Assembly: GCA_037139575.1 (NCBI GenBank)
Contig: JBAXGD010000005.1
Span: 1-30,296, forward strand
DNA: 30,296 nt
Origin: CAIYEO01 sp037139575
GTDB taxonomy: Bacteria; Patescibacteriota; Saccharimonadia; Saccharimonadales; UBA4665
Reading direction: 5' to 3'
Within the stretch, counting starts at the first letter, position 1, and the number at the start of each line of letters is the position of its first letter. The translations under genes and the position numbers were made by a program. The notes beneath the pieces were generated by a model that saw only the letters and a list, made by a program, of their open reading frames with translations, was not told where the DNA came from and searched no databases. Shown here in pieces: positions 20,449 through 29,204 of the stretch.

Positions 20449-22077
20449 ATGGTTAGTTTGAATTCGATTGAAGCAGATTTTTATAAGTTGCGCTCTGAAA
20501 TAATTAAAAGAAAATATTTACTCGAAGCTTTTTCACTGTTATTAATTTTAGGCTTAGTAACTATTGAGACTAAAATCATATATCAGTCAAATTGGATTAA
20601 TTATTTATTATATGATGGTGATTCACTAACTCTCGCCCTTTTGGTAAAATCTATTTTTATTAAGCACGAAGCCTTCAAATATATAGGCTCTGCTCAATTG
20701 AATCTATTCCCGGAAGGGATAATTTATCTCTCTTGTTATTTTCTGACTAAATCATTCAAGGCAAGTTTATTGCTAAACTCTTATGTAAATATTTTATTGC
20801 TTTATTTGTGCATAAGACTAATTGTGTCTCAATTAAAATTTTTGAAATATATTTCAAAAATATCTCTGTCGCTTTTTATGATAATTATCTTTATGATAAT
20901 TATCTTTAGCGAAAAACAAATGAACCCTACTTCTGGAATAGCCACTACATTTCTTCTAAATACATATTATAGTGGTTGTATATTTGCCGGCCTCCTTGAT
21001 ATATATATTATTTTAAAAATATTAAGTAGGCCGATACTATTTAAGATGTCAGAAGCGATATTTATTACATTATTCTTATCTGCAGTAACTATTTCTAATC
21101 CACTATTCATTGTTCAATTTACAATTCCGATTATTTTGATTCTAAGCCTCATGGTATTCACGAAAAAAATTGTTTTACGAAAATATCTACTCATTTCATT
21201 TATTAATTACTTAGCGCTTTCAATATATTTTATTACGAGCAAATTCTTAAAAAACTTATATGGAGTCTCACCAGGTAGGCATATTAATCTAAATCTACTG
21301 CGCCATCCAACTGCATTCAGTCCATTTAATTTTTTTTCAGATTACATCGAAATGTTTGGTGCCGGATACAAACCGTCATTCAATTCAGAAATTCACGCTT
21401 TCATACCCGTAATACTATATTTTGCGATTATAATCTTTTTACTTCTTAATAAAGGTAGAAAATCAAAAAATGTAATTTACATATTCTTAAAAGTATTTGT
21501 TATCTCATACCCAATGATACTTTATCTTACATTATTTTTGGTTAAGGATGCGGCTATTAGATATTTTGAGCCACTATATATAGTGACAATAATTGGAACA
21601 ATAATTATGACAGAAAATAGGAAGGTAATAAAAACTATTAATTATATAACGATATTTTCGGTGCCAATTATAATTTTATTTTCTATATACGCACTAAAAT
21701 ATCCTCAAAAAATAATAACTACTGAGACTCCGTCGTTAAATTGTTTTGCAGAAAATACTAAACCCAATTCAGACAGAGCACTTTCACCATATGGCCTAAG
21801 ATATTTAGAACTATACGGAGATTCAACAGTGAATCAATCAGCATATAACTATAAAGAGTACCCTTGGCTTATCAATATGGCAAATTATGATAATCACAAG
21901 TACAATCTTCTCCTAAAGATAAAATCATTTTCTGAATTCAACAATTTCAACACCACATTAGGTCCGAATGAAACAATATTCGGCAAGCCAATTACCGTGA
22001 AAGAATGCGGATTGTTTTACATCTATCGTTATCAAAGACCAATATTAATCTTTGAAGAAGCGAAGCCTCAAGACTAA
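20449..22077 (+). CDS. Multi-span membrane protein, possible GT-C glycosyltransferase
   Basis: The 542-residue protein has about ten hydrophobic segments, a first extracytoplasmic loop carrying an acidic motif (YDGDSLTLALLVKSIF) and FPEGIIYLS, and a C-terminal domain of about 120 residues outside the membrane (from about 420). This layout resembles GT-C enzymes, which use lipid-linked sugars, but no diagnostic family motif was recognised. It is more AT-rich than its neighbours and carries a 15-base tandem duplication (20878-20907, encoding MIIIF twice) and a perfect 22-base palindrome (20839-20860). It is convergent with, and overlaps by 33 bases, a dolichol-phosphate-mannose-synthase-like gene. 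The ATG follows a TAATAT box by six bases. Confidence 0.6.
   Translation: MVSLNSIEADFYKLRSEIIKRKYLLEAFSLLLILGLVTIETKIIYQSNWINYLLYDGDSLTLALLVKSIFIKHEAFKYIGSAQLNLFPEGIIYLSCYFLTKSFKASLLLNSYVNILLLYLCIRLIVSQLKFLKYISKISLSLFMIIIFMIIIFSEKQMNPTSGIATTFLLNTYYSGCIFAGLLDIYIILKILSRPILFKMSEAIFITLFLSAVTISNPLFIVQFTIPIILILSLMVFTKKIVLRKYLLISFINYLALSIYFITSKFLKNLYGVSPGRHINLNLLRHPTAFSPFNFFSDYIEMFGAGYKPSFNSEIHAFIPVILYFAIIIFLLLNKGRKSKNVIYIFLKVFVISYPMILYLTLFLVKDAAIRYFEPLYIVTIIGTIIMTENRKVIKTINYITIFSVPIIILFSIYALKYPQKIITTETPSLNCFAENTKPNSDRALSPYGLRYLELYGDSTVNQSAYNYKEYPWLINMANYDNHKYNLLLKIKSFSEFNNFNTTLGPNETIFGKPITVKECGLFYIYRYQRPILIFEEAKPQD
20839..20860. repeat. 22-base perfect palindrome inside a gene
   Basis: TTTTTGAAATA followed by its exact reverse complement TATTTCAAAAA, within the membrane-protein gene. 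Confidence 0.6.
20878..20907. repeat. 15-base exact tandem duplication
   Basis: ATGATAATTATCTTT occurs twice in a row and keeps the frame, adding five residues to a membrane helix. Confidence 0.85.
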
Positions 22078-22776
22078 TACTAAATTCTTCAATATTATAT
22101 TTTTTGGTATTTTTGATTTACCATTGACTCTGTCTGAGAATATTATAGGAAATTCAAATATACTGGAAGTATTGAGCGTAGCCTTGTGTTTTAGTTCAAT
22201 CAAAAATCCGTAGCCGGTACTTTTGATAGTATCTAAGTTAATTTTCCTCAATAGATTGCTAGAATACATATTAAATCCACCCGTATAATCTGTGATTTTA
22301 TTTCCTAATAATAAACGTGAATAATAATTCCCAAGCACACTAAGCAGTCTCCTATGAGTGGACCAATCAGGCGTACTTCCGCCAACAATATACCTTGACC
22401 CCAAAACAAAGTTAATGTGATTTTTCGAGGTAACTATAAAGTTTCTTAGATATTTAGGATTATGGCTCAAATCCGCATCCATCTGAATAATATAATCGTA
22501 GTCACTATTTAAAAGTGAGGTAATTCCTTCTTTATAGGCGCCTGCTAGACCGTTATTCGGTTTTCGAGATATGTATATGATTTTGAAATCAGGATAATTG
22601 AAAATTTTAGCCATTCTCTTAATCACTTTGAGAGTCCCGTCGCTGGATTGATCATCAATAAATAAAATAGTAAACGTATAGTTTTTTGTATTTTTGCATT
22701 CTTCAAAAATAGAAACTACTAGGGGCTTTATGTTATCTTTTTCATTCAGTGTAGGAATAGCAATTGCTAATTTCAT
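22045..22776 (-). CDS. Polyprenol-phosphate mannosyltransferase-like GT2
   Basis: The 243-residue family 2 enzyme resembles dolichol/polyprenol-phosphate mannose synthases: AIPTLNEKDNI at the start, FIDDQSSDGT, the metal motif QMDADLSHNP, FVLGSRYIVGG, and YTGGFNMY with a following KS-G-YGF segment. It lacks the C-terminal membrane helices of longer relatives. It would load a sugar (mannose or glucose) from a nucleotide donor onto a lipid carrier, supplying a GT-C enzyme such as its convergent neighbour. The ATG lies 8 bases after a TATTAT box (22789-22784), without a Shine-Dalgarno site. Confidence 0.85.
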   Translation of the reverse strand: MKLAIAIPTLNEKDNIKPLVVSIFEECKNTKNYTFTILFIDDQSSDGTLKVIKRMAKIFNYPDFKIIYISRKPNNGLAGAYKEGITSLLNSDYDYIIQMDADLSHNPKYLRNFIVTSKNHINFVLGSRYIVGGSTPDWSTHRRLLSVLGNYYSRLLLGNKITDYTGGFNMYSSNLLRKINLDTIKSTGYGFLIELKHKATLNTSSIFEFPIIFSDRVNGKSKIPKNIILKNLVLVLRLRFFKD

Positions 22777-22813
22777 AATTAATATAATACTAATACGCTA
22801 ATAATCAAATTAC

Positions 22814-22836
22814 AAAAAAAGCGCATTAAAGCGCTC
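22814..22836 (-). terminator. Intrinsic terminator of the major pilin gene
   Basis: Minus-strand stem AGCGC/GCGCT with a 6-base loop and a run of seven T, 23 bases after the pilin stop. It insulates the pilin message from the glycosyltransferase gene. Confidence 0.85.
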
Positions 22837-22858
22837 TTTTTGGTTAATTCTTCTGTAA

Positions 22859-23395
22859 TTATTGAGCCTGAATACAGTTCCAGTTTGGCACACCACCAGT
22901 TATGCTTGTATAAAGTATCGCTACTTGGCCAGTTGAGTCCACTGTAGCTACTGAAGGACCATATGTAGGTGTGCTGCATTTTGCACCTTTATCAATTCCT
23001 ACTGACCAAATAGTACCTGTGGAAGTAGATTTATAGGTTGTAGCCCCATCGTTAAAGTACCAGGTACCAGTGGTTGGGGTGGATCCTGTAAAGGAATTTA
23101 TGGTTACACCAGACGATATAGAAGCGGCTAGTTTACCTAAATTTCCAGAGTCTGAATAAATTGCAGCTACATCAGTTGCCGTAGGTAAAATACCATTATT
23201 ATTCGATACGAAATTTGTGATAGAGGCTGCTATTCTTGTAGCATCATTCTTAGCCGAGTTATTAGCTTGGCTTCTTTGAAGTCCAGGAACTGCTAAAAAT
23301 ACTACTAGTAATATCAATGCAGCAATCGCTAGTACGATCAAGACTTCAATAATTGTGAAACCTTCTTGTTTAGATTTGATTGTTTGCTTTTGCAT
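22859..23395 (-). CDS. Major type IV pilin (PilA-like)
   Basis: A 178-residue prepilin with the signal KQEG12/FTIIE (Glu +5 is E17) and the helix VLIVLAIAALILLVVFLAVPGL. The mature globular domain is serine/threonine/glycine-rich with two cysteines, C140 and C174, placed to form the C-terminal disulfide loop typical of T4P pilins. It has its own -35/-10 promoter (23468-23440), a leader of about 38 bases with a strong AAAGGGGG Shine-Dalgarno site, and an intrinsic terminator. This layout fits a highly expressed structural subunit. The many Ser/Thr residues would suit O-glycosylation, and two glycosyltransferase genes lie immediately downstream. Confidence 0.88.
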   Translation of the reverse strand: MQKQTIKSKQEGFTIIEVLIVLAIAALILLVVFLAVPGLQRSQANNSAKNDATRIAASITNFVSNNNGILPTATDVAAIYSDSGNLGKLAASISSGVTINSFTGSTPTTGTWYFNDGATTYKSTSTGTIWSVGIDKGAKCSTPTYGPSVATVDSTGQVAILYTSITGGVPNWNCIQAQ

Positions 23396-23405
23396 AATGC
23401 AAATG

Positions 23406-23413
23406 CCCCCTTT
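23406..23413 (-). promoter_or_regulatory. Strong Shine-Dalgarno site of the major pilin
   Basis: AAAGGGGG on the minus strand, 10 bases before ATG 23395. It is the strongest ribosome site in the window and stands out against the leaderless genes. Confidence 0.7.
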
Positions 23414-23439
23414 GCTTATGTTTAATTGTTATGCTTTAA

Positions 23440-23468
23440 ATATTAGCTTATTAATATTACTAATGCAA
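23440..23468 (-). promoter_or_regulatory. Promoter of the major pilin
   Basis: TTGCAT (23468-23463), a 17-base spacer and TAATAT (23445-23440) on the minus strand, in the 82-base gap after pilC. Confidence 0.55.
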
Positions 23469-23477
23469 CACTTTTTT

Positions 23478-24707
23478 TTAGTGGCCACCAGATAAAGAGC
23501 TATTGCCCGCAAGGCTGTATATTGGAAGAAGTATAGCTGCCACTATAACAAGGGCAACTCCACCTAGAATTACCATCATAATAGGTTCTATTATTGTGGA
23601 TATGTTCTTTATCTCATTATCTACTTCTTTTTCATAGTAATCTGCGGTTTTACCCATCATCTGCTCTATAGTTCCAGATTCTTCACCAATGCTAAGCATG
23701 TTTGGCACTAGATCCAAGAAGTTTGGATCGCCTTTAAGGGACTGGCTTAGCGCCTTTCCGCCCTTAACCTTGGTAATCGCCTTATTTATAGACTCCTCTA
23801 TAAGAACGTTATTTACAGATTTTGCGGTAATTTCTAGCACCTGGATTAAAGGAACTCCACTTGCTACTAATGTAGATGACATTCTTGAGAACCTTGCCAT
23901 ATAAAGCTTCATCATAAGACCCTTAAATAGCGGAAAGCTCATTTTAAGTCCATCGACAAATCTTTTGCCCTTAACCGTCTTAGAGAGTCTGTTTAGCCCG
24001 AATATAATTCCAGCTATGAAGACAAGAACAATCCACCAATACTTAATAGTCTTAGCTGACACCCATAGTAGAATTCTTGTAACGAGCGGTAATGATGCTC
24101 CAGGAAGGCCGTTATATAGTATTTGAACCTGAGGCAATACTTCTATTAGCATGAAGGCAACAACAGCCACCATGACAAGCATAACTATCGCTGGGTAAAT
24201 TAATGCTCCCCTAACTTTAGAAATAATTTCTGCATCTTTTTCTTGCTGGTTAGCTAGTCTCTCAAGAGCCTTATCTATAGTTCCTGATGTTTCACCAGCT
24301 GCTACTAAGTTAATATAAATTGGAGAAAAAACTTTTGGGTAATTAGCTAGCGATTTCGAAAATGACGAACCACCTTCTACATCAGTAACAATTTGACTAA
24401 TAATTAGCTTAAGCTCCTTATTCTTTGTTTGGGTAGCCACACTACTAAGGCTCTGAATAATTGGCAGTCCGGCATCAATTAAAGTAGATAATTGCCTAGA
24501 GAAAAGTACTTTATCTTTAGTTGTTACCCTATGGGTATAGGCACTGAACATAGCCAAAATTCCAGTGTTACCAGCCTTAATATCTATAGGAATTAAGCCT
24601 AAATTTTTTATAGCCTTAAAAGCATCTCTTTCATTTTCAGCCTGAACCCGAGACTTTATATTGGCGCCAGTTTTAGGATTTTTAGCAGTATAATTGTAGT
24701 CAATCAT
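23478..24707 (-). CDS. pilC: Type IV pilus inner-membrane platform protein
   Basis: PilC is the membrane protein that couples the ATPases to pilin insertion. The 409-residue protein has the family layout: a short N-terminal domain (YNYTAKNPKTGANIKSRVQAEN), two T2SSF repeats (about 67-190 and 270-392, LSTLIDAGLPIIQSL and SSTLVASGVPLIQVLE), and three membrane helices (about 168-190, 217-238, 370-395). It starts 2 bases after the pilT stop. Length is normal. Confidence 0.96.
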   Translation of the reverse strand: MIDYNYTAKNPKTGANIKSRVQAENERDAFKAIKNLGLIPIDIKAGNTGILAMFSAYTHRVTTKDKVLFSRQLSTLIDAGLPIIQSLSSVATQTKNKELKLIISQIVTDVEGGSSFSKSLANYPKVFSPIYINLVAAGETSGTIDKALERLANQQEKDAEIISKVRGALIYPAIVMLVMVAVVAFMLIEVLPQVQILYNGLPGASLPLVTRILLWVSAKTIKYWWIVLVFIAGIIFGLNRLSKTVKGKRFVDGLKMSFPLFKGLMMKLYMARFSRMSSTLVASGVPLIQVLEITAKSVNNVLIEESINKAITKVKGGKALSQSLKGDPNFLDLVPNMLSIGEESGTIEQMMGKTADYYEKEVDNEIKNISTIIEPIMMVILGGVALVIVAAILLPIYSLAGNSSLSGGH

Positions 24708-24709
24708 CC

Positions 24710-25774
24710 TTATTCTCTCATCAGTCTATCTAGTTCTTTTAGATCAACTGCAAAATTACGAGCCTCGTCAAATGTAATTTCACCGCTATGAACAAGTCCT
24801 ACCAAAGTCTTATCCATTGACTGCATTCCAAATTCACCGCCAGTTTGTATAATAGCTTCCATTTGTTGGATTTTGCCTTCTCGGATTAGATTTCTTACCG
24901 CTGGGTTGGCTACTAAAATTTCAGTAGCAGGAATTCGACCTCCACCTACTGATGGCACCAGTCTTTGAGAAACAATTGCCATTAATATATTCGAAAGCTG
25001 TGAACGAACCTGAGATTGCTGATGTGGCGGAAATACATCTATCATTCTATCAATACTTTGAGCTGCACCGTTAGTATGTAGTGTTGCGAAAACCAAATGT
25101 CCAGTTTCAGCAATGGTTATAGCATTAGCAATAGTTTCAAGATCTCTCATCTCACCAAGCATAACTACGTCTGGATCTTCTCTAAGTACAGATCTAAGAG
25201 CTGCGCTGAATGAATAAGTATCATAGTGCACTTCTCTTTGAACAATAATAGATTTAATAGATCTGTGAGTATATTCAATAGGATCTTCTACGGTAATAAT
25301 GTGTACGGCTTTTTCCTGGTTTATCTTATGTATCATAGCGGCAAGAGTTGTAGATTTTCCAGATCCAGTTGGGCCAGTAACAAGCACTAATCCCCGAGGG
25401 AATTCAGAGAATTTCTCAATTATTGGTGGCAACTTTAATTGTTCAATAGATGGTATGTCGTTATTTAGTAATCTAAATGCACCGGCTATGTTACCTTTCT
25501 CGTGAAAAAGGTTGACCCTAAATCTTCCTAAATCACCAAAAGCAAAACTGAAATCGAACTCTTTATCCTTAATTAATATAGCTTTCTGCTCTTCATCTAA
25601 AATTGAAAAAATTAGAGCTTCAATTGTCTTACTGTCTAAGTCAGTCATCCCGCCGATTGGTATTAGCGCACCATCTACCCTCATTATTGGAGGTAAACCA
25701 ACCTGAATATGAAGATCTGATGCTTTCCTTCTAACAACCTCTTCTAGAATCGATTCAATTTTTATATTTTCCAT
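24710..25774 (-). CDS. pilT: Pilus retraction ATPase
   Basis: PilT powers pilus retraction and twitching. The 354-residue protein has the Walker A VTGPTGSGKSTT, the Asp box/Walker B region EDPDVVMLGEMRD, the His box LVFATLHTNGAAQ and the retraction signature near the C-terminus (AVRNLIREGKIQQ, family AIRNLIRE). It overlaps pilB at a TAATG junction, so translation is coupled. Its presence argues for retractile pili. Confidence 0.97.
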   Translation of the reverse strand: MENIKIESILEEVVRRKASDLHIQVGLPPIMRVDGALIPIGGMTDLDSKTIEALIFSILDEEQKAILIKDKEFDFSFAFGDLGRFRVNLFHEKGNIAGAFRLLNNDIPSIEQLKLPPIIEKFSEFPRGLVLVTGPTGSGKSTTLAAMIHKINQEKAVHIITVEDPIEYTHRSIKSIIVQREVHYDTYSFSAALRSVLREDPDVVMLGEMRDLETIANAITIAETGHLVFATLHTNGAAQSIDRMIDVFPPHQQSQVRSQLSNILMAIVSQRLVPSVGGGRIPATEILVANPAVRNLIREGKIQQMEAIIQTGGEFGMQSMDKTLVGLVHSGEITFDEARNFAVDLKELDRLMRE

Positions 25775-27564
25775 TACTGATCCTTACTCATAGATGCAAC
25801 TCTATTAACTTCATTAAGTGTAGTTAGGCCGCTTAGTGCCTTCAAAAAACCGTCTTCGCGCATACTTATCATGCCTTCGGCTTTGGCCATTTTTTCAATT
25901 TCAAGACTAGTGGATCTCTTTAAAATAAGATCCTGGATTTTTTCTGTTACACTAAATACTTCGTAAATTCCCATTCTGCCCTTATACCCTCCCGGAGCTT
26001 CAGAGGAATTTATTCCTCTGGTTAAAGTATAAGCTTTACTACCCCTTAGTGGCAAGTTGTTAAATCCTAAATCTGCACCGACTGATTCAATGTCAGATTG
26101 CTTCTCTGGAAGTAATTTACCTAAGGTCTGATCAATAAGCCCTGTTTCGATCTGGTCGGAAATATAATTTTCTTTATTCTCACCGATTCTTCTTACAAGT
26201 CTTTGTCCAATAACAGTTCTAACGGTACTGGCGATAAGAAATGGCTCAATACCCATATCGAGGAGTCTCGGCAGAATACCGGCGGCAGAATTAGTGTGAA
26301 GAGTGCTAAATACAAGGTGTCCTGTAAGAGCTGCTTGAACCGCAAGTTCCGCAGTTTCCTTATCTCGAATTTCTCCAACCATCACTACATTAGGGTCTTG
26401 TCGCAATATTGACCTAAGTCCACTTGCGAAAGTTAAGCCAACTTCTGAATTAACTTGTATCTGATTAATTCCTTCCATCTTATATTCAACTGGATCCTCA
26501 AGAGTAACAATGTTGACTGAATCACTTTTTATTTCATTTATAAGGGCGTATAGCGAAGTCGACTTACCCGAACCAGTAGGTCCTGAAGTTAATATCATCC
26601 CACTCGTCTGTTTCATTCCATCCCTTATTAACCTAAGACTCCTACCGACATATCCCATGTCTTCAAGATTCAAGCTAGTGCCAGACTTATCGAGTAATCG
26701 AATAACCACCTGCTCACCCCATATCGTTGGAGAAATTGCGATACGAAGATCGATGTCCTTATTACCTGCCTTTATAGAAAACTGGCCATCCTGAGGGATT
26801 CGGTGTTCATCAATCTTTAAGTTAGATAGAATTTTAATTCTAGATATGAGTGGAGGCTCTGCAATCTTAGGCAGTCTCGTAACTTCTCTTAAGATTCCAT
26901 CTATTCGACACCTAATCTTCATAAAATCCTTAGTTGGCTCTATATGAACGTCTGACGCCTTATTTCTTGCTGCAAACATTAAGATTGAGGTGATGATTTT
27001 GCTTATAGGTGAATCCTGGGATATATTTTGAACGTCCATCGATTCAAGATCAATTCCTCCAGAAGCCTCATTATTCTTTCGCTCACTTGAACTAAAATCA
27101 CCAATCAATGATTTATTAATTTGTGCATCATATTGTTTAAATATGTGCTTGATGCCACCCTCGCTAGCTAGGTATACCTTTACGGGTCTATTGACTCTGC
27201 TTGCCAAAAAGTCCACTGCCTGGATGTTATCAGCATCAAGCATAGCTACAGCTAGCCTATTGCCGATTTCACCCAAAGGAACAGCCATAAACCTCTCAGC
27301 AATATCCTTAGGTAAAAGATCTAGTGTTTGTGCGCTAATTGTAGCTTCACTCAAATTAACATATGGAATTGTATTAGCGCTGGCTATAGCTTCAGTCAAG
27401 TTTTCTTCAGTTATTAACTTCTGGTTTATTAGCAATGTTATAAAAGGTACATTATCCTGATTAGACTTTACTTTCAAAGCCTTAAGCTGAGTGGGGTTTA
27501 TTCCGCTCTTCTTAACGAGAAAATTCTCTACCTTTTGTTCGGTATCTGCAGATAATACGCTCAT
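25774..27564 (-). CDS. pilB: Pilus extension ATPase
   Basis: PilB powers pilin polymerisation. The 596-residue protein has an N-terminal T2SSE_N (MshEN) domain (about 1-160), then the ATPase: KASDVHIEP, Walker A SGPTGSGKSTS, the Walker B region DPNVVMVGEIRDKETAE and FSTLHTNSAAG. The insert before GYKGRMGIYEVF, which in PilB/GspE normally carries a zinc-binding four-cysteine motif, has none here (the stretch reads INSSEAPGG). It has an AGGAG Shine-Dalgarno site 8 bases before the ATG. Confidence 0.96.
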   Translation of the reverse strand: MSVLSADTEQKVENFLVKKSGINPTQLKALKVKSNQDNVPFITLLINQKLITEENLTEAIASANTIPYVNLSEATISAQTLDLLPKDIAERFMAVPLGEIGNRLAVAMLDADNIQAVDFLASRVNRPVKVYLASEGGIKHIFKQYDAQINKSLIGDFSSSERKNNEASGGIDLESMDVQNISQDSPISKIITSILMFAARNKASDVHIEPTKDFMKIRCRIDGILREVTRLPKIAEPPLISRIKILSNLKIDEHRIPQDGQFSIKAGNKDIDLRIAISPTIWGEQVVIRLLDKSGTSLNLEDMGYVGRSLRLIRDGMKQTSGMILTSGPTGSGKSTSLYALINEIKSDSVNIVTLEDPVEYKMEGINQIQVNSEVGLTFASGLRSILRQDPNVVMVGEIRDKETAELAVQAALTGHLVFSTLHTNSAAGILPRLLDMGIEPFLIASTVRTVIGQRLVRRIGENKENYISDQIETGLIDQTLGKLLPEKQSDIESVGADLGFNNLPLRGSKAYTLTRGINSSEAPGGYKGRMGIYEVFSVTEKIQDLILKRSTSLEIEKMAKAEGMISMREDGFLKALSGLTTLNEVNRVASMSKDQ

Positions 27565-27573
27565 TAGGGGCTC

Positions 27574-27828
27574 CTAGTTACTGCCTGAACTAAAGGTGTT
27601 ACTTCCCTGCTGTCCACCAATTTGAATATGGACTACTGGATCAACATTACTGCTACTGAGGTATGGCCTCACCTTGGCGTCAGGAAAACTGGTTTCAATT
27701 ATAGGCACACTTTCAACACTTTGCTGTCTTGACGTAGGAGTAACGAAAACTTTTGATGAAATCACAACTGATGCAATAGCACTTATAATTGCAATTAATA
27801 TCAACGTGGTTATATCTTTAGACTTCAT
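27574..27828 (-). CDS. Small single-helix protein in the PilP position
   Basis: An 84-residue protein with one N-terminal membrane helix (about 8-29) and a short hydrophilic exported part (about 55 residues) rich in Ser, Pro and Val. It lies exactly where pilP stands in pilMNOP operons, but lacks the PilP beta domain and lipobox. It overlaps pilO by 4 bases (ATGA) and ends 9 bases before pilB. It is probably a reduced platform component; no homology is recognised. Confidence 0.65.
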   Translation of the reverse strand: MKSKDITTLILIAIISAIASVVISSKVFVTPTSRQQSVESVPIIETSFPDAKVRPYLSSSNVDPVVHIQIGGQQGSNTFSSGSN

Positions 27829-28514
27829 TTTACAATTACCTGGCCTATATTAAATTGATACGCTGGCTGATAATAACTCTGAGCTGTATAGGTTACAGTT
27901 GGACTCTGTCCAGCTGTAGCTGCATTGAATATAACACCCGTAACTTGTATTGGGATAATCGATTTATTTAGAGAATTGAAAGTACCCTGCATGCCACCAA
28001 GACTTGTACTAAAAGTTCCCGAAAGCTGAACAGGTGTGGCTGTAGGATTACTAGTTCCAGCTGCAGTTGTGCTAGCGCTACTGGTCGCAGCAGATGTCGC
28101 AGATAAAGATATAAAACCTGATCCCTGCCCTAAAAGAGTATTCAAATTAGATAAGTTCAGGTTCCATGCATTCGGATCAAAACTAGTAGATAAAGCATCT
28201 AATATAATCTTTGAGTTATTACCATCATTATTTCCTGATCCGGCTGGATTTCCGCCTAAAAGATTTTGTGGCTGATCTACAAATGCTTTGTATGAAGACT
28301 TAAGACTACTTATAGCAGTCAGGTCTGTATCTAGGTTATTTTTAGCGATAATTTGCTGACTAATAATCCTGTTTTGATAAGCACCTTGGCTGATTAAATC
28401 TTTAGTTGCGAATAAGGCAAATATAAAAATAAAAGATGTGAATGCTAGCGAGCCAAAAATAAGCTGATTGGCTTTATCTAGTTGGATTCTTTTACTTTGC
28501 ATATTTTTATCCAT
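27825..28514 (-). CDS. pilO: PilO-like platform protein
   Basis: The 229-residue protein has one membrane helix (about 21-43), a coiled-coil-prone stretch (about 44-75) and an exported domain with long Ser/Thr/Ala/Gly-rich linkers (about 90-160), then a beta-rich end (TFSTSLGGMQGTFNSLNKSI, IQVTGVIF) like the PilO ferredoxin-like fold. Assignment rests on position after pilN and on this layout; sequence identity to PilO is low. Met5 (28502) is an alternative start. Confidence 0.75.
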   Translation of the reverse strand: MDKNMQSKRIQLDKANQLIFGSLAFTSFIFIFALFATKDLISQGAYQNRIISQQIIAKNNLDTDLTAISSLKSSYKAFVDQPQNLLGGNPAGSGNNDGNNSKIILDALSTSFDPNAWNLNLSNLNTLLGQGSGFISLSATSAATSSASTTAAGTSNPTATPVQLSGTFSTSLGGMQGTFNSLNKSIIPIQVTGVIFNAATAGQSPTVTYTAQSYYQPAYQFNIGQVIVK

Positions 28515-28523
28515 AATTATTCC

Positions 28524-29204
28524 TTACTTGGTAAACGTACTGGCACTAGGTTGATTTAGGGTCGACTGAGTAACATCTTTATTGGGCACACTAATTGCAA
28601 CATTGGCACCGGTCTTAAAGAGTGCAACTGGAACAGTAGCTTTAACAGTGTAATTTATTGAAGCGCCCCCTGTTGTCGATGACCTTGTTGAACCAGATAA
28701 ACCGGAGATAGTAACACCACCAAATAATGGTTGCTGCGCACCCTTTTCAAGAGAATATGTAGAATAGAGTAACTGGTTATAGAATACGTTTCCATCTAAT
28801 AAGTTATCTGCACTTCCACCAAATGTTAATGCTCCAGTTTGGTAGTTAATGTTAAACGTAGATATTGTTATTCCTTTTGAAGTAGATTGCTGCAAAATAT
28901 TAAATATTTCATAAGGGTTGTTTCGGTTGCTATAAAGTGCCGGAAGAGACTTAAGTTGCTGCTGAATCGTAATAATCTTATTTACATCAGCATCGTTCTT
29001 AATAGATGAGCTTTCGGACTTAATTTGGGAGGCTACGCTGTTCAGATGATTTTTTTGAAAGACATCAACTGTTAGATAAAGAACTATAATAGCGATAATT
29101 GAAACAGCGCTTATAATGCCGCATACAAAGACCACAATTCTTTCAGTACGCTTGGTCTTCATGAATTTAATCTTAATATCTGGTAACAAATTAATCTGAA
29201 TCAT
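28524..29204 (-). CDS. pilN: PilN-like platform protein
   Basis: The 226-residue protein starts MIQINLLPDIK, the conserved PilN N-terminus that binds PilM, followed by a basic patch, one membrane helix (about 24-46), a helical stretch (50-85) and a ferredoxin-like exported domain. It overlaps the pilM stop by 4 bases. It bridges cytoplasmic PilM and the exported PilO-type domains. Confidence 0.9.
   Translation of the reverse strand: MIQINLLPDIKIKFMKTKRTERIVVFVCGIISAVSIIAIIVLYLTVDVFQKNHLNSVASQIKSESSSIKNDADVNKIITIQQQLKSLPALYSNRNNPYEIFNILQQSTSKGITISTFNINYQTGALTFGGSADNLLDGNVFYNQLLYSTYSLEKGAQQPLFGGVTISGLSGSTRSSTTGGASINYTVKATVPVALFKTGANVAISVPNKDVTQSTLNQPSASTFTK

Noticed and set aside
22779..22979. 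66-codon minus-strand frame overlapping the end of the pilin gene
   Set aside because: It overlaps the pilin out of frame and runs through its intrinsic terminator.
26203..26794. Plus-strand frames opposite pilB
   Set aside because: Shadows of a conserved ATPase gene; their sequence has no independent features.
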